A DNA stretch of 64,000 nucleotides. It comes from Blastopirellula retiformator (GTDB lineage Bacteria > Planctomycetota > Planctomycetia > Pirellulales > Pirellulaceae). Position 1 is the first letter of the stretch. Each line of letters opens with the position of its first letter. The DNA is taken from assembly GCF_007859755.1 (NCBI RefSeq), contig NZ_SJPF01000006.1, positions 124,010 to 188,009 of the forward strand. The letters run 5' to 3'. The notes under the pieces are model-generated. The model was given only the letters and a program-made list of their open reading frames with translations. It searched no databases and was not told the origin of the DNA. A program made the position numbers and the translations under genes. Shown piece by piece: positions 19,035 to 29,188 of the stretch.

Positions 19035-21490
19035 GCAAGGTTGGATGCGCCTTGGCGGCGCTGGTGGGGTGCTGTCTTGCGACGGCCGCCTTCGGCGAGA
19101 CCTACGTCCCTGGCCAGCAGGTGGAGAAAGACTTCCGCGGCTTTGTCGAACCCTTTCTCACCACGCACTGCAACGACTGCCATGGCAAGGACTTTCCCGA
19201 AGCCGATCTGACGCTGGAAGGTCTCGGCCCGGTCGACGAAGTGAACGCCGACGTCTGGACCCGCGTTTGGGCGCAGGTCGCACTGAAGGAAATGCCGCCG
19301 AAAGAAGAGGAGCAGCCCGAGGTGATCGCGCGGCTACAGTTTGCCGATTGGATCGTCGCCCAGTTGAAGGGCGTGTTGAAAGACAAGGGAGGCTTCGAGG
19401 CCCAGCTTGATCCGAACAAGGGAAACTTCGTCGATCACGATCTGCTGTTCGGTCCGCTGCCTGAAGGCATTCAGCTACGGCCAACTTCTTCGCCGGCCCG
19501 CATCTGGCGCGTCACGCCGCAAGAGCACATCACCCGGCTCAACGAACTGATCAATACCGAACCGGGGTTCGATCCCCAGAAGCCAGGCCTACGCACCCAT
19601 GGCGACGCCGTGCCGACCAACCATGGCGGCGAACTGAAGCTGTACTTCGGCGTCGATCGCATCACCAAATGGCAAGGGGGAACGGTCGCCTACGCTACCG
19701 CCGTCAAAAGCGTCCCCGCCGTTCTGTCCTCGGCTCGGGCGCACGGTCTGGAAAACTACCCCGACTTTTACTCGGTCAACAGCGCCGAAGCGACTCAAAT
19801 CCTGGGCATGGCCGACGACATCCTGCGTTACATGGCGCATGGTCCCTTGAGCATCGCCGAGCCCTACCAGATCAGCGACGACACGAAAGCGGTCATGCAG
19901 AAATGGGACGGCGACATTCGCGGCCTGCCGACCTCGCTGGTCTACAACACCCAAGTCGTGCGCCCGCTGACTCCGGTCAAAGACTTACTGGAAGCGGAAG
20001 AAGTCGATTCGACCCAACTTCAAGCGGCGGTCGATTACGTATTCCAGGCGGTCACCTTCCGTCCTCCCACCAAGCAAGAGTCGCAGGCCTACGTTCAGAT
20101 CGCCCAACAATCGATCGACAAACTGGGGCAGGAAGATGGCGCGATACTTGGCCTTTCGGCGATCTTCCTCGATCGCGACGCCCTGTTTCGGCCCGAGTTG
20201 GCGACGAGCGGAAAGCCGGACGAACATGGCCGCGTGATGTTGCAAGACTGGGAGCTGGGCATGGCGGTCAATCATGCCCTGCGTTACATCCAGCCAGATG
20301 AAACTTTGCAGTCGGCGATTGTCGAAGGCCGCCTGCGAACCAAAGAGGACGTCCGGCGTGAAGTCGAGCGAATGTTGGCCGACGACAGCATTCGCAAGCC
20401 GCGGGTACTGCAGTTCTTCCGCGACTACTTTGACTACGACCTCGGCGGATACATCTGCAAAGACGCCAAGGCTCTCGGCGATACTGGCGCTGGCGGCGGC
20501 AACGCCCACTACAGCGCCATGTTCGACGCCACCGCCAGCACCGATCGCTTGATTGAGCTGATCCTGGCGGAAGACCAGGATGTCTTAAAACGGCTGTTGA
20601 CCACCGAAAAGATCGTCGCCACGCCTGGCGACAAAGTCTATTACGGCACACGACGTACGCAACCAGACATCGCGGCTTCTCTCAAACAGGAGAAAGAAGC
20701 GCTCGCCGCTTGGCTCGAAGAGCACCCCAACGGCAAAGCGGCCGATTTCAAAAAGCGGAACAAGACCAACCACAAGGTGGAAGTCGCCGAACTGTCTGGC
20801 CCCAAGATCTTCGCCCGGGTCAGCCGCCGCAGCTTCGGCGCCGGCTCAATGAAGCCCGAGCGGATCCTCGCCACCGCGCCCGAGGGCGAACGACTCGGCA
20901 TCCTGACGCAGCCCAGTTGGCTCGTCTCCCACTCTGACGCGATGGACAATCATGCCATTCGCCGCGGACGTTGGATTCGCGAACGCTTGCTCGGCGGCGG
21001 CATTCCCGATGTGCCGATTACCGTCGACGCGATGCTCCCCGATGAACCGAACAACACCCTCCGCGAGCGCATGCGGGTAACCCGCGAGTCGTACTGCCGG
21101 ACCTGTCACGAAAAGATGGATCCGCTAGGCTTGCCATTTGAGATGTTCAACCACGCGGGCCTTCACCGCACGACCGAACTCGGCCAGCCGGTCGATACCA
21201 GCGGCGAGATCATCGACTCGGGCGATCCGAACCTCGATGGCAAGGTCGACAATGCGATCGACCTGATCAAAAAACTATCCGAGAGCGAACGCGTCGAACA
21301 AGTCTTCGTCCGCCACGCGTTCCGTTTCTGGATGGGCCGCAACGAAACCCTGAATGACGCCCCGGTACTACAAGCTGCCGACCAAGCCTACCAGGAAAGC
21401 GGCGGCAGCATGAAAGCGCTGCTTACGTCGCTACTGACGTCGGATGCGTTCCTCTACCGCACCCGGGACGAGACGGACGCCCCCCAATAA
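19031..21490 (+). CDS. DUF1592/DUF1588/DUF1585 protein, second copy
   Basis: 819 residues. The frame is open upstream to 18830, but the ATG at 19031 overlaps the DUF1552 stop and is followed by a signal peptide ([20 protein letters not shown]), so this is the start. Order of parts: an N-terminal cytochrome-like motif CNDCH at about residue 50, ending in [11 protein letters not shown]; a DUF1595-like region at about 330-390; DUF1592 ([19 protein letters not shown], about 405); DUF1588 with [20 protein letters not shown] (about 695); and a DUF1585-like C-terminus. The two CxxCH motifs indicate covalent haem, so it is probably a periplasmic redox protein working with the coupled DUF1552 product. 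Confidence 0.93.
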   Translation: MSKVGCALAALVGCCLATAAFGETYVPGQQVEKDFRGFVEPFLTTHCNDCHGKDFPEADLTLEGLGPVDEVNADVWTRVWAQVALKEMPPKEEEQPEVIARLQFADWIVAQLKGVLKDKGGFEAQLDPNKGNFVDHDLLFGPLPEGIQLRPTSSPARIWRVTPQEHITRLNELINTEPGFDPQKPGLRTHGDAVPTNHGGELKLYFGVDRITKWQGGTVAYATAVKSVPAVLSSARAHGLENYPDFYSVNSAEATQILGMADDILRYMAHGPLSIAEPYQISDDTKAVMQKWDGDIRGLPTSLVYNTQVVRPLTPVKDLLEAEEVDSTQLQAAVDYVFQAVTFRPPTKQESQAYVQIAQQSIDKLGQEDGAILGLSAIFLDRDALFRPELATSGKPDEHGRVMLQDWELGMAVNHALRYIQPDETLQSAIVEGRLRTKEDVRREVERMLADDSIRKPRVLQFFRDYFDYDLGGYICKDAKALGDTGAGGGNAHYSAMFDATASTDRLIELILAEDQDVLKRLLTTEKIVATPGDKVYYGTRRTQPDIAASLKQEKEALAAWLEEHPNGKAADFKKRNKTNHKVEVAELSGPKIFARVSRRSFGAGSMKPERILATAPEGERLGILTQPSWLVSHSDAMDNHAIRRGRWIRERLLGGGIPDVPITVDAMLPDEPNNTLRERMRVTRESYCRTCHEKMDPLGLPFEMFNHAGLHRTTELGQPVDTSGEIIDSGDPNLDGKVDNAIDLIKKLSESERVEQVFVRHAFRFWMGRNETLNDAPVLQAADQAYQESGGSMKALLTSLLTSDAFLYRTRDETDAPQ

Positions 21491-21524
21491 AAACGCCGGC
21501 CTGCGAAGTATCACAAGCCGGCGT
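21486..21524 (-). terminator. terminator of tRNA-Ser (minus), possibly bidirectional
   Basis: ACGCCGGC (21493-21500) and GCCGGCGT (21517-21524) form an 8-bp stem. Read on the minus strand it is followed by TTTTATT, so it fits the end of the tRNA transcript. On the plus strand there is no T tract behind it. Confidence 0.75.
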
Positions 21525-21529
21525 CAAAG

Positions 21530-21609
21530 CGGAGGCGGAGGGATTCGAACCCCCAACGGTTGCCCGCGACGGTTTTCAAGACCGCTCCCTAACCATTCGG
21601 CTCGCCTCC
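21530..21609 (-). tRNA. tRNA-Ser(UGA)
   Basis: On the minus strand the acceptor arms GGAGGCG (21609-21603) and CGCCTCC (21537-21531) pair fully, with discriminator G at 21530. The anticodon loop is CTTGAAA, giving anticodon TGA (serine). The T arm is GGGGG-TTCGAAT-CCCCC. A small extra arm (GCGG-GCAA-CCGT) fits a class II tRNA. CCA is not encoded. At 80 nt it is short for tRNA-Ser. A multi-hairpin repeat begins one base upstream of its 5' end. Confidence 0.95.
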
Positions 21610-21610
21610 T

Positions 21611-21764
21611 AGCTGCCTGTTGAAAAATGCCCTCGTGGCATTTTCCAACCTCGCCAAGTTTAGAGCATAGCTCTTCGTGGCTCGCAAAATAACGATTTAC
21701 GTCGTTATTTTGGGATCGCATCCCTGCGATCCAGCAGCCCGTTGAGAAAATCAACGGACTGCTA
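21611..21764 (+). repeat. multi-hairpin repeat, family A, copy 1
   Basis: 154 bp that can fold into five successive hairpins: AAAATGCC/GGCATTTT, AGAGC/GCTCT, CAAAATAACGA/TCGTTATTTTG (21685-21712, perfect 11 bp), GGATCGCA/TGCGATCC, and an outer 13-bp stem with one mismatch from AGCAG to CTGCT. The ends are imperfect inverted repeats (TAGCTGCCTGTTGA and the complement of TCAACGGACTGCTA). Near-identical copies lie at 28951-29105 and 34746-34901. Confidence 0.9.
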
Positions 21765-21965
21765 GGGATTTGCGCCAGCGGCCTTATTGGGCTGCTGGGA
21801 AGGGTATTAATGTATCGACGGGGCGGCGGTTTGTCAACGCAACCTAGCCGCCCGTAATGGGTTACAGCAGTGGTCCATGGTCGAAGTGGGGGGCTGACGT
21901 TAGGACCCCGATTTTGCCCGGCGGTTCGCGATTGGCGGCGGGGGTGATTGAGGGCGGGTTGGTCA

Positions 21966-21994
21966 TTGACGAAAATCGCGTCAATCGGTATCTT
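21966..21994 (+). promoter_or_regulatory. sigma-70-type promoter of the small basic protein gene
   Basis: TTGACG (21966-21971), a 17-bp spacer and TATCTT (21989-21994). The -35 box is the left half of an inverted repeat ATTGACG-N7-CGTCAAT (21965-21985), which could be an operator. Transcription would begin near 22001, about 49 bp before the start codon. The rest of 21765-22049 shows no gene. Confidence 0.6.
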
Positions 21995-22049
21995 GAGTCG
22001 TTTACTACGACAACAACTACCACAATATACAGTGTTTTAGGAGAATCAC

Positions 22050-22238
22050 GTGCCGGTTATTAGCGAACGTGGGAAAGAGCTGAAGCGCCGCCGTCATCGC
22101 CGTAAGGCCTACACCAAGTTCAAGGCGATCCTCGCCAAGAACCCGTCGGCCGACATGAAGGCCCACATCGCTTCGAAGCTGCGCAAGATGACTCCTTCGG
22201 CCGAACTGCTGATCGAAGAATGGAAGCTCCTCAGCTAG
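22050..22238 (+). CDS. small basic protein, DUF6800-like
   Basis: 62 residues from a GTG start with AGGAG 6 bp upstream. The first half is strongly basic (KRRRHRRKAYTKFK); the second half is amphipathic and ends in TPSAELLIEEWKLLS. This matches my memory of a small conserved planctomycete family (DUF6800). The charge pattern suggests binding to nucleic acid or the ribosome, but that is inference. It has its own good promoter and a bidirectional terminator, so it is a stand-alone, probably well-expressed gene. Confidence 0.85.
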   Translation: MPVISERGKELKRRRHRRKAYTKFKAILAKNPSADMKAHIASKLRKMTPSAELLIEEWKLLS

Positions 22239-22263
22239 TTTGCTGACCGAGCCCACCGCACAA

Positions 22264-22297
22264 AAAAAAGCCTTGGCGAAACCGCCAAGGCTTTTTT
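22264..22297. terminator. bidirectional terminator between the small basic protein gene and clpB
   Basis: AAAAAAGCCTTGGCG (22264-22278) and CGCCAAGGCTTTTTT (22283-22297) form a perfect 15-bp stem with a 4-nt loop. Six T residues lie on the 3' side on both strands, so it serves both converging genes. Confidence 0.95.
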
Positions 22298-22333
22298 CGT
22301 TTTCTTACGCGGCTAGGCCCGCTTGGCCATGGT

Positions 22334-24997
22334 TTACGCCGGAGCCGCGCTCGGCGCGAACTTCTTGAACTGGAAGGCGTCGTCGACAAAGTCGATCTGC
22401 ACGCCATCCCCTTCTCCGATGTCCCCACGCAAGATCTCGGTCGCCAGCGCGTTCTGCAATTGGTTTTGAATCACGCGTTTCAGCGGCCGGGCGCCAAACG
22501 TCGGGTCGTAACCTTCCGCCGCCAAGGCGTCTTTCGCCTCGGCGGTGATGGCCAGTTCGATTCCGTTCTCCTGCAGTTGCTTCGCCAGGAAGCTGACCTG
22601 CAGTTCGACGATATGTCGCAACTGCACCTGCGAGAGAGGCTTGAACACGATCGTCTCGTCGACGCGGTTCAAGAACTCCGGTAGGAAGTGGGTCCGCAAA
22701 CTGGCCTGAGCCGCTTCGCGGATCTCGTCGTCGGTTCCTCCTTCCGAGGAAATCTGCTGGATCGCCTGACTGCCGATGTTGCTGGTCATCACCACAATCG
22801 TGTTGGTGAAGTCGACCGTGTGACCATGGTTGTCGGTCAAACGGCCATCGTCCAGCACTTGCAGCAGGATGTTGAAGACGTCGCGATGCGCCTTCTCGAT
22901 CTCATCGAGCAGGATCACGCTGTAGGGACGGCGGCGGACCGCTTCGGTCAGCTTGCCCCCTTCTTCGTAGCCGACGTATCCGGGAGGCGCCCCGATCAGC
23001 CGGCTCACCGCGTGCCGTTCCATGTACTCGCTCATGTCGATGCGGACCATCGCCTGCTCGTCGTCAAACAGCACTTCGGCCAGCGCCTTGCACAGTTCGG
23101 TCTTACCAACCCCAGTGGGACCAAGGAAGATGAACGAACCGATCGGACGATTGCTCGACTGCAAGCCGCTGCGACTACGACGAACCGCGTTGGCGACCGC
23201 TTCGACCGCTTCGTCCTGGCCGACGACCCGTTGGTGGAGTCGTTCTTCCAGCACCAGCAGCTTGGCTCGCTCCGATTCGATCATCCGAGTGACCGGGATT
23301 CCGGTCCATTGGCTAACCACTTCGGCGATCTCCTCTTCGGTCACCTGTTCGCGAAGCAAACGCCGCTCCGACCTTTTCTCCTCCTTGTTCGCTTCGGAGT
23401 TGTCGACTTCGGCGTCGATCCGCGCGGTCAGCGCGTCCCGCTTCTTCTGCAGCTCGAACAGTTGCTGATAGTCGCTTTCCGAGACTGGCGCGCCGCTGGC
23501 TTGCTTCTCTTGAATTGCAGCGTGCATTTGCTGGAACTGAAGCTCCAGCTGCGCCAGTTCCTGACGAACCTTTGAGACGTCCCCCATCCCCAGCTTTTCC
23601 GCTTCCCACTGCTCACGCAGCGAAGCGAGCTGACGACGCAGGTCGTTCATCTCCGTCTGGATCTCGGCGCGGCGTTCAACGGCCGATTCCTCGGTCTCTT
23701 CGGCCAACTGCCGATCGGCCAGCTCTAGCTGCGTTAGCTGGCGCTGGACGACGTCGATCTCGGCCGGCACGCTTTCCAACTCGATCGCCAACCGGCTCGA
23801 GGCCTCATCGACCAGGTCGATCGCCTTATCGGGCAGGAATCGATCCGTGATGTAACGATCCGACAGCTTGGCCGCGGCGACCAGCGCCGAGTCCTTAATC
23901 TTGATCCCATGATGCGCTTCGTAGCGAGGCTTGAGGCCGCGCAAGATGGCGATGGTATCGTCGACCGACGGTTCATTGACGTAGACCGGCTGGAAACGAC
24001 GCTCCAGCGCTGCGTCTTTCTCGATGTACTGGCGATACTCGTCGAGCGTCGTCGCTCCGATACAACGGAGCTGACCGCGGGCGAGCGCCGGCTTCAGCAG
24101 GTTCGCCGCATCGGCGCCCCCTTCCGCATTGCCCGCCCCGACGACGGTGTGCAGTTCGTCGATGAACAGGACGACGTGACCGTCTGAATCCTGAACTTCC
24201 TTCAGGACCGCTTTCAGACGCTCCTCGAACTCGCCACGATACTTGGCGCCAGCGACCAAGGCGCCCATGTCGAGCGCGATGATCCGCTTGTTCTTCAAGC
24301 TTTGCGGAACGTCCCCCTGGACGATGCGCAGGGCCAGCCCTTCGGCGATCGCGGTCTTACCGACGCCCGGCTCGCCAATCAGCACCGGGTTGTTTTTGGT
24401 GCGGCGCGACAGGACCTGGATCGTCCGGCGAATCTCTTGATCGCGACCGATCACCGGATCGAGCTTACCTTGGTTGGCCCGCTCGACCAGATCGATGCCG
24501 TACTTCTCCAACGCCTGGAACGTCGCTTCCGGGTTTTGATCGGTGACGCGCGAACTACCGCGGACCGATTGTAGCGCCGCCAGCACCTCTTTGTCGGTGA
24601 CGGCGCTGACCTTCAAGATTTCTTGCGCGGCGCTCTTGACGCGGCTCAGCGCCAAGATCAGATGCTCGGTCGACACAAAGTCGTCCTTCATCACATCCGC
24701 TTCGCGCTGCGCGGCCTGCAGCACCTGATCAAACTCGGGAGACAGCGCCGGCTGACCAGCGACGCCCGACATTTTCGGCAAGCGTCCTAGTTCGGTCGTC
24801 ACCAGATCGGTGATCTGGCTACGGTTGGCGCCAATCTTGTCAAACAGAGGTTTCACCACGCCTTCCGCTTCGCGCAACAGCGCCGCCAGCAGATGAAGCG
24901 GGGTCAGCTGCGGATTGCCGGCGTCCATGCAGATGGATTGCGCACTTTGCACCGCCTCTTGAGCCTTGAGCGTGAATTTGTCGAAACGTATCGCCAT
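22334..24997 (-). CDS. clpB: ClpB protein disaggregase
   Basis: 887 residues, close to the usual ClpB length. It works with DnaK to resolubilise aggregated proteins in the cytoplasm. Visible parts: the N-terminal Clp repeat domain ([15 protein letters not shown]), AAA module 1 with Walker [10 protein letters not shown] (about 207) and Walker [11 protein letters not shown], the long coiled-coil middle domain rich in Glu, Arg and Gln (about 410-530), and AAA module 2 with Walker [10 protein letters not shown] (about 613) and [11 protein letters not shown]. The ATG at 24997 follows AGGAGG by 8-9 bp. The leader has a hairpin CTGCGC/GCGCAG. dnaK lies next upstream on the same strand, 218 bp away, giving a chaperone cluster. 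No CIRCE element is visible. Confidence 0.97.
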   Translation of the reverse strand: MAIRFDKFTLKAQEAVQSAQSICMDAGNPQLTPLHLLAALLREAEGVVKPLFDKIGANRSQITDLVTTELGRLPKMSGVAGQPALSPEFDQVLQAAQREADVMKDDFVSTEHLILALSRVKSAAQEILKVSAVTDKEVLAALQSVRGSSRVTDQNPEATFQALEKYGIDLVERANQGKLDPVIGRDQEIRRTIQVLSRRTKNNPVLIGEPGVGKTAIAEGLALRIVQGDVPQSLKNKRIIALDMGALVAGAKYRGEFEERLKAVLKEVQDSDGHVVLFIDELHTVVGAGNAEGGADAANLLKPALARGQLRCIGATTLDEYRQYIEKDAALERRFQPVYVNEPSVDDTIAILRGLKPRYEAHHGIKIKDSALVAAAKLSDRYITDRFLPDKAIDLVDEASSRLAIELESVPAEIDVVQRQLTQLELADRQLAEETEESAVERRAEIQTEMNDLRRQLASLREQWEAEKLGMGDVSKVRQELAQLELQFQQMHAAIQEKQASGAPVSESDYQQLFELQKKRDALTARIDAEVDNSEANKEEKRSERRLLREQVTEEEIAEVVSQWTGIPVTRMIESERAKLLVLEERLHQRVVGQDEAVEAVANAVRRSRSGLQSSNRPIGSFIFLGPTGVGKTELCKALAEVLFDDEQAMVRIDMSEYMERHAVSRLIGAPPGYVGYEEGGKLTEAVRRRPYSVILLDEIEKAHRDVFNILLQVLDDGRLTDNHGHTVDFTNTIVVMTSNIGSQAIQQISSEGGTDDEIREAAQASLRTHFLPEFLNRVDETIVFKPLSQVQLRHIVELQVSFLAKQLQENGIELAITAEAKDALAAEGYDPTFGARPLKRVIQNQLQNALATEILRGDIGEGDGVQIDFVDDAFQFKKFAPSAAPA

Positions 24998-25169
24998 GGT
25001 CCTCGCCTCCTGTTATGAAATCTGCGCACACGGGGAGCGCAGCTACTTTTTTTGTACATCAGTCGCGGAGAAAAATCGCCGCGAAAAAGAAACCGCCGCA
25101 AATATCAAAGAGCGGCGCTTGCACCGGCGTCGAGAAAGACGTGAAGCCGGCCGTTTGCCGCAAGAATGG

Positions 25170-25194
25170 CTGGGGACGGAGGTCTCGTCCCCAG
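25170..25194 (-). terminator. hairpin behind dnaK, possible weak terminator
   Basis: CTGGGGACG (25170-25178) and CGTCCCCAG (25186-25194) form a 9-bp stem 22 bp after the dnaK stop. There is no T run on the minus strand, so it may instead be an mRNA 3'-end stabiliser or allow read-through into clpB. Confidence 0.45.
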
Positions 25195-25215
25195 CACGTA
25201 CGTCTTGCTAAGCAA

Positions 25216-27156
25216 TTAGTCTTTCTTCACTTCAAACTCGGCGTCGATCGCATCGTCGTCGCCCTCAGCTCCGGCCGCTTCGGCGCCGCCGGGAGCTTCC
25301 GCTCCGGCCGCCCCAGCCGCGTCGGCGCCTTCGTACAACGCTTTGCTGACCGCGTGCGAGGCCGCTTCCAGTTCGCTGATCGCCGACTTGATTGCGTCGA
25401 CGTCTTCGCCCTTGGCGGCTTCGCGAGTCTTCTCGATCGATTTTTCCAGCGGCTCTTTGTCGCTGTCGGAAAGCTTCTCGCCGTTTTCTTTGATCAGCTT
25501 TTCCAGTTGGAAGCACATCGATTCGGCCTGGTTGCGGAGATCGGCCAGTTCACGCTTCCGCTTGTCTTCGGCGGCGTGCTCTTCGGCGTCCTTCTGCATC
25601 CGGTTAATCTCCGACTCGGACAAGCCGGACGACTGCTCGATCTTCACGTGCTGCTCTTTGCCGGTGCCGACGTCCTTGGCCGACACGTTCAAGATGCCGT
25701 TCTGGTCCAAGTCGAATTTCACTTCGATTTGGGGCATGCCGCGCGGCGCCGGCGGAATACCGTCCAGGTTGAACTGACCGAGCAAGCGGTTGTCTTCCGC
25801 CATCGGACGTTCCCCTTGGAACACGCGAATCGTCACGGCCGACTGGTTGTCTTCCGCCGTCGAGAAGGTTTGCTTCTTTTCGGTCGGAATCGTCGTGTTC
25901 CGTTCGACCAGCTTGGTGAAGACGCCGTTGAGCGTCTCGATGCCGAGCGACAGCGGAGTCACGTCGAGCAGCAGCACGTCCTTACGATCGCCCGAAAGCA
26001 CGCTACCCTGAATCGCGGCGCCAGCGGCGACCACTTCATCCGGGTTCACCCCCTTGTGCGGGTCTTTGCCAAAAATCTTTTTGACCATTTCCTGCACTTT
26101 GGGAATGCGGGTCGAACCGCCGACCAGCACCACTTCGTCGATCTCGCCCGGCTTCAGGTTGGCGTCGGCCAAGGCCTTTTCGACCGGCACGCGACAACGC
26201 TGAATCAGGTTGTCGGTCAGCTCTTCAAACTTCGAGCGGCTGATCGACACCTGCAAGTGCTTCGGCCCCGACGCATCGGCCGTGATAAACGGCAGATTGA
26301 TGTCGGTTTGCGATTGCGAGCTGAGCTCCTTCTTCGCCTTTTCGCAAGCTTCCTGCAGACGCTGCAGCGCCATCGTGTCTTGACGCAGATCAACGCCGTT
26401 TTCCTTCTTGAACTCATCCGCCACAAAGTGGATCAGCTCTTCGTCGAAGTCGTCGCCGCCCAAGTGCGTGTCGCCATTGGTGCTGATCACTTCAAAGACG
26501 GTTCGTTCCCCTTCTTCGTCGCCTTCGGGAGGCGAAACTTCGAGGATCGAGATGTCAAACGTACCGCCGCCCAGGTCGAAGACCGCGATCTTTTCGCTCT
26601 TCTTCTTCCCCAGACCATAAGCCAGCGCGGCCGCGGTCGGTTCGTTGATGATACGAGCGACTTCCAGACCGGCGATTTGGCCGGCGTCTTTGGTCGCCTG
26701 ACGTTGGGCGTCGTTGAAGTAAGCCGGAACGGTGATGACCGCCTTGTTGACCTTGTGGCCCAAGTACGATTCAGCCGCCGCCTTCAGCTTTTGCAGAACC
26801 TTCGCCGAGATTTCCTGCGGCGTATATTCAGAGTCGCCAATTTTCACTTTGACGTACTCGTCGGAACCGCCTACGACTTCGTAGGGGATCATCTTCTCTT
26901 CGGCGTCGACTTCGTTGTGCCGACGACCCATAAAGCGCTTGATCGAGTAGACCGTCTTCTTGGGGTTGGTGACCGCCTGACGACGGGCCGGTTCGCCGAC
27001 CAGGACATCGCCCTTATCGGTGAAAGCCACGACGCTGGGGGTCAGTCGGTTGCCTTCCGCGTTCGGAATGACTTTGACCTCAGAACCTTCCATGATGGCG
27101 ACAACCGAGTTGGTCGTCCCCAGGTCGATTCCGATAATCGCTTCGCCTTGTGCCAT
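25216..27156 (-). CDS. dnaK: DnaK (Hsp70) chaperone
   Basis: 646 residues, typical for DnaK. The frame extends 26 codons upstream, but the ATG at 27156 has GAGGAGG at the right distance and begins [20 protein letters not shown], the conserved phosphate-1 loop. Other signatures are [33 protein letters not shown] and the linker [17 protein letters not shown] before the substrate-binding domain. The C-terminal tail is rich in Ala and Gly (about 605-630) and ends acidic ([14 protein letters not shown]). It folds and protects proteins in the cytoplasm together with ClpB. grpE and dnaJ are not in this window. A sigma-54-like promoter lies upstream. Confidence 0.98.
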   Translation of the reverse strand: MAQGEAIIGIDLGTTNSVVAIMEGSEVKVIPNAEGNRLTPSVVAFTDKGDVLVGEPARRQAVTNPKKTVYSIKRFMGRRHNEVDAEEKMIPYEVVGGSDEYVKVKIGDSEYTPQEISAKVLQKLKAAAESYLGHKVNKAVITVPAYFNDAQRQATKDAGQIAGLEVARIINEPTAAALAYGLGKKKSEKIAVFDLGGGTFDISILEVSPPEGDEEGERTVFEVISTNGDTHLGGDDFDEELIHFVADEFKKENGVDLRQDTMALQRLQEACEKAKKELSSQSQTDINLPFITADASGPKHLQVSISRSKFEELTDNLIQRCRVPVEKALADANLKPGEIDEVVLVGGSTRIPKVQEMVKKIFGKDPHKGVNPDEVVAAGAAIQGSVLSGDRKDVLLLDVTPLSLGIETLNGVFTKLVERNTTIPTEKKQTFSTAEDNQSAVTIRVFQGERPMAEDNRLLGQFNLDGIPPAPRGMPQIEVKFDLDQNGILNVSAKDVGTGKEQHVKIEQSSGLSESEINRMQKDAEEHAAEDKRKRELADLRNQAESMCFQLEKLIKENGEKLSDSDKEPLEKSIEKTREAAKGEDVDAIKSAISELEAASHAVSKALYEGADAAGAAGAEAPGGAEAAGAEGDDDAIDAEFEVKKD

Positions 27157-27229
27157 GATGTTTATTCCTCCTCTTATGATTCGAGGTCGCCCTCGGTTTG
27201 CGTCTATTTGGTGGACGAGCAGTAAATAC

Positions 27230-27246
27230 AGCAAGCGTCATGCCAA
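27230..27246 (-). promoter_or_regulatory. sigma-54-like -24/-12 element upstream of dnaK
   Basis: On the minus strand TTGGCATGACGCTTGCT matches the sigma-54 consensus YTGGCACG-N4-TTGCW at all but one position, with the GG and GC pairs exactly 12 bp apart. Transcription would start near 27219, about 63 bp before the dnaK ATG. No sigma-70 pair of equal quality is seen here. This is a pattern match only. Confidence 0.5.
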
Positions 27247-27465
27247 TGACCAAAAAACCAAGCGATGTGAACTTAAGTCCCTTTCAAACAATCACTTACC
27301 CAGTCGCCTGCCATTCCGTTTTTGCGGGCCGATGCCAATTTGGCAGCGGAAATTCCCCGCGCGGCAGATGGGGGTTCGCGATCTTCGGCCGTCGATTACG
27401 ATAGATGCGAACTCGTTTCACGATCGCCGCTTCGGGCGAATCGGCCCCGGCGGAGAACCGACGAA

Positions 27466-28560
27466 ATGTCGAAAAAGAAGAGCGTCAAACGCTCCACTCC
27501 GGCTTCCTTGAAACGGGAAGTCGACCAGTTAGATAAAGAATTAGCGACGCTCCTGCAGCAGCGGGCCGACCTGATCAAGGCCGCCACCCAGTTGGAAGCG
27601 GAAGGAACCGCCGTCGATTGTCTGGTCGATGACGATCAGCGGATCGAACAACTGGCCGAGAAGAGCCGTGGAAGCCTTCCCCCAGACGAGCTGCGCACCA
27701 TCTTCCGCGAAATCTTCAGCGGCTGCCGAACCGTGGCGGCTCGACTGAAGGTGGCGTTCCTCGGTCCTGAGTACAGCTACAGCCATCAAGCCGCGATCGA
27801 GCGATTTGGTCAAAGTGCCGAACTTGTCCCGGTCGCCACCATCCCCGCCGTCTTTGAAGAGGTGAGCCGCGGCACTTGCCAGTTCGGCCTGGTCCCGGTC
27901 GAGAACTCCAGCGACGGCCGGGTGACCGACACGCTTGATATGTTCGCGCGGCAACCGCTGAAGATCTGCGGCGAAGTCCAACTGCGGATTCATCATTGCC
28001 TGCTCTCCAAGTGCGACCGGTCCGCGATCCGCGAAGTCTACAGCAAGCCGCAGGCATTGTCGCAATGCCGGAACTGGCTCGCCAAACACTTGCCGCAGGC
28101 CCGCGTTTGCGAGATCACTAGCACTGCCGCCGCCGCGCAGTTGGCGACGCAACAAGAGGGCGTCGCCGCGATCGCCAGTCGCGCGGCCGGGGTGAACTAT
28201 GGCCTGAACTTCGCCGCCGAGAATATCGAAGACAATCCGCGGAACGTTACCCGCTTTGCCGTGATCGGCAACGAGTCTGGCAAGAAGACCGGCGACGACA
28301 AGACGGCGATGATGTTCCAGACCGAGCACAAGCCGGGCGCACTTGCCGACGCGATGAACATCTTCAAGCGAAACCGACTGAACCTGACCTGGATCGAATC
28401 GTTCCCGGTCTCGGGCGGCGATCAGGAGTACCTCTTCTTCGTCGAGATGGAAGGGCACGAGAGCGAGATGAAAATCCGCCGCGCGATCGCGTCGCTGGAG
28501 AAAAAAACAATCCGCTTCGAGGTGCTTGGATCGTTCCGAAAAATGACGCCGACCGACTAG
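27466..28560 (+). CDS. pheA: bifunctional chorismate mutase/prephenate dehydratase
   Basis: 364 residues from the ATG at 27466; upstream in-frame codons lack family similarity. It makes phenylpyruvate from chorismate in phenylalanine synthesis. The N-terminal AroQ-type helices (about 13-90: LKREVDQLDKELATLLQQRA) are followed by the dehydratase domain (LKVAFLGPEYSYSHQAAIERFG; FGLVPVENSSDGRVTDTLD; GVAAIASRAAG) and a C-terminal ACT domain with the phenylalanine-sensing ESFP motif (about 320), so feedback inhibition is expected. The stop codon TAG lies inside the first bases of a family B repeat. Confidence 0.96.
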   Translation: MSKKKSVKRSTPASLKREVDQLDKELATLLQQRADLIKAATQLEAEGTAVDCLVDDDQRIEQLAEKSRGSLPPDELRTIFREIFSGCRTVAARLKVAFLGPEYSYSHQAAIERFGQSAELVPVATIPAVFEEVSRGTCQFGLVPVENSSDGRVTDTLDMFARQPLKICGEVQLRIHHCLLSKCDRSAIREVYSKPQALSQCRNWLAKHLPQARVCEITSTAAAAQLATQQEGVAAIASRAAGVNYGLNFAAENIEDNPRNVTRFAVIGNESGKKTGDDKTAMMFQTEHKPGALADAMNIFKRNRLNLTWIESFPVSGGDQEYLFFVEMEGHESEMKIRRAIASLEKKTIRFEVLGSFRKMTPTD

Positions 28561-28719
28561 AGCGTTTTTCTGATAGCTGTCGCGTTTCTGGCGGCGGTGA
28601 GGCAAGCTGGTCAAGGCGACCGAAGCAGGCGAATCCTCAAGATTCGTCGATGCAGGTCAACGCCGACCAGCGCGGCCACAACCAGCTAGAACGCCAAAGA
28701 TTGAAGAAAACCGCTCTAG
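28557..28719 (+). repeat. MITE-like repeat, family B, copy 1
   Basis: 163 bp bounded by CTAGAGCGTTTTTCT and the complement CTAGAGCGGTTTTCT (one mismatch). The second copy at 47946-48093 is nearly identical except for a 14-bp deletion. Neither encodes a protein. This copy overlaps the pheA stop codon. Confidence 0.88.
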
Positions 28720-28791
28720 GGCGACGGTGGCCACGCCAGCGATACCAGGCCTGGCGCCGATTTCATGCGATTACGAATGGAGAGAACATTC

Positions 28792-28889
28792 ATGATCAAT
28801 ACTCCTTCTTTAGGTGTAGCGTCAAACGAATCATGACTTCCTTTAAAGTAAAGGGGATGCCAAAAAACGCCGATCGCCGCCCCCAGTGA
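28792..28889 (+). other. two tiny ATGA-overlapping ORFs (14 and 18 codons), possible leader peptides
   Basis: The ATG at 28792, with GGAG 9 bp upstream, encodes MINTPSLGVASNES; its stop overlaps the ATG at 28833 encoding MTSFKVKGMPKNADRRPQ (to 28889). A terminator-like hairpin follows at 28900. They are too short to call as genes from sequence alone, but the combination of ribosome site, overlap and terminator is worth noting. Confidence 0.25.
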
Positions 28890-28899
28890 AGACGCATCC

Positions 28900-28950
28900 C
28901 CCCGAGCGAACCAACGGCCGATGACCCGTCGCTCGGGGTGCAGTTTTCTT
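28900..28950 (+). terminator. terminator-like hairpin
   Basis: CCCCGAGCGA (28900-28909) and TCGCTCGGGG (28929-28938) form a perfect 10-bp stem with a 19-nt loop, followed by TGCAGTTTTCTT. It would end a transcript from the 28.7-28.9 kb stretch. A family A repeat begins right after it. Confidence 0.55.
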
Positions 28951-29105
28951 AGCTGCCTGTTGAAAAATGCCCTCGTGGCACTTTCCAACCTCGCCAGGCT
29001 CCAGAGCATAGCTCTTCGCGGCTCCCAAAATATCGACTTACGTCGTTATTTTGGGATCGCATCCGTGCGATCACGCAGTCCGTCGAGAAAATCAACGGAC
29101 TGTTA
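28951..29105 (+). repeat. multi-hairpin repeat, family A, copy 2
   Basis: 155 bp aligned end to end with copy 1 and in the same orientation. The hairpin stems are mostly kept. Differences cluster in loops (CTTACG for TTTACG) and in a few stem positions such as CAAAATATCGA, which adds one mismatch. Confidence 0.9.
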
Positions 29106-29188
29106 GAGTTGATCGTTTCGTCCGCCGAGTCAGAGAGGCTGAATTCGCCGCCGGGCGGCCTCCCTATCAGTCGCGTTGGACCAACCGC

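Noticed and set aside
21524-21754. Minus-strand frames in family A repeats (product starting MIFSTGCWIAGMRSQNNDV; also 34626-34856)
   Set aside because: They read through hairpins of a non-coding repeat, and in this copy also through tRNA-Ser. The frame is not kept in copy 2.
25015-27225. Plus-strand open frame of 736 codons over dnaK
   Set aside because: Antisense shadow of dnaK caused by biased third positions; no recognisable protein.
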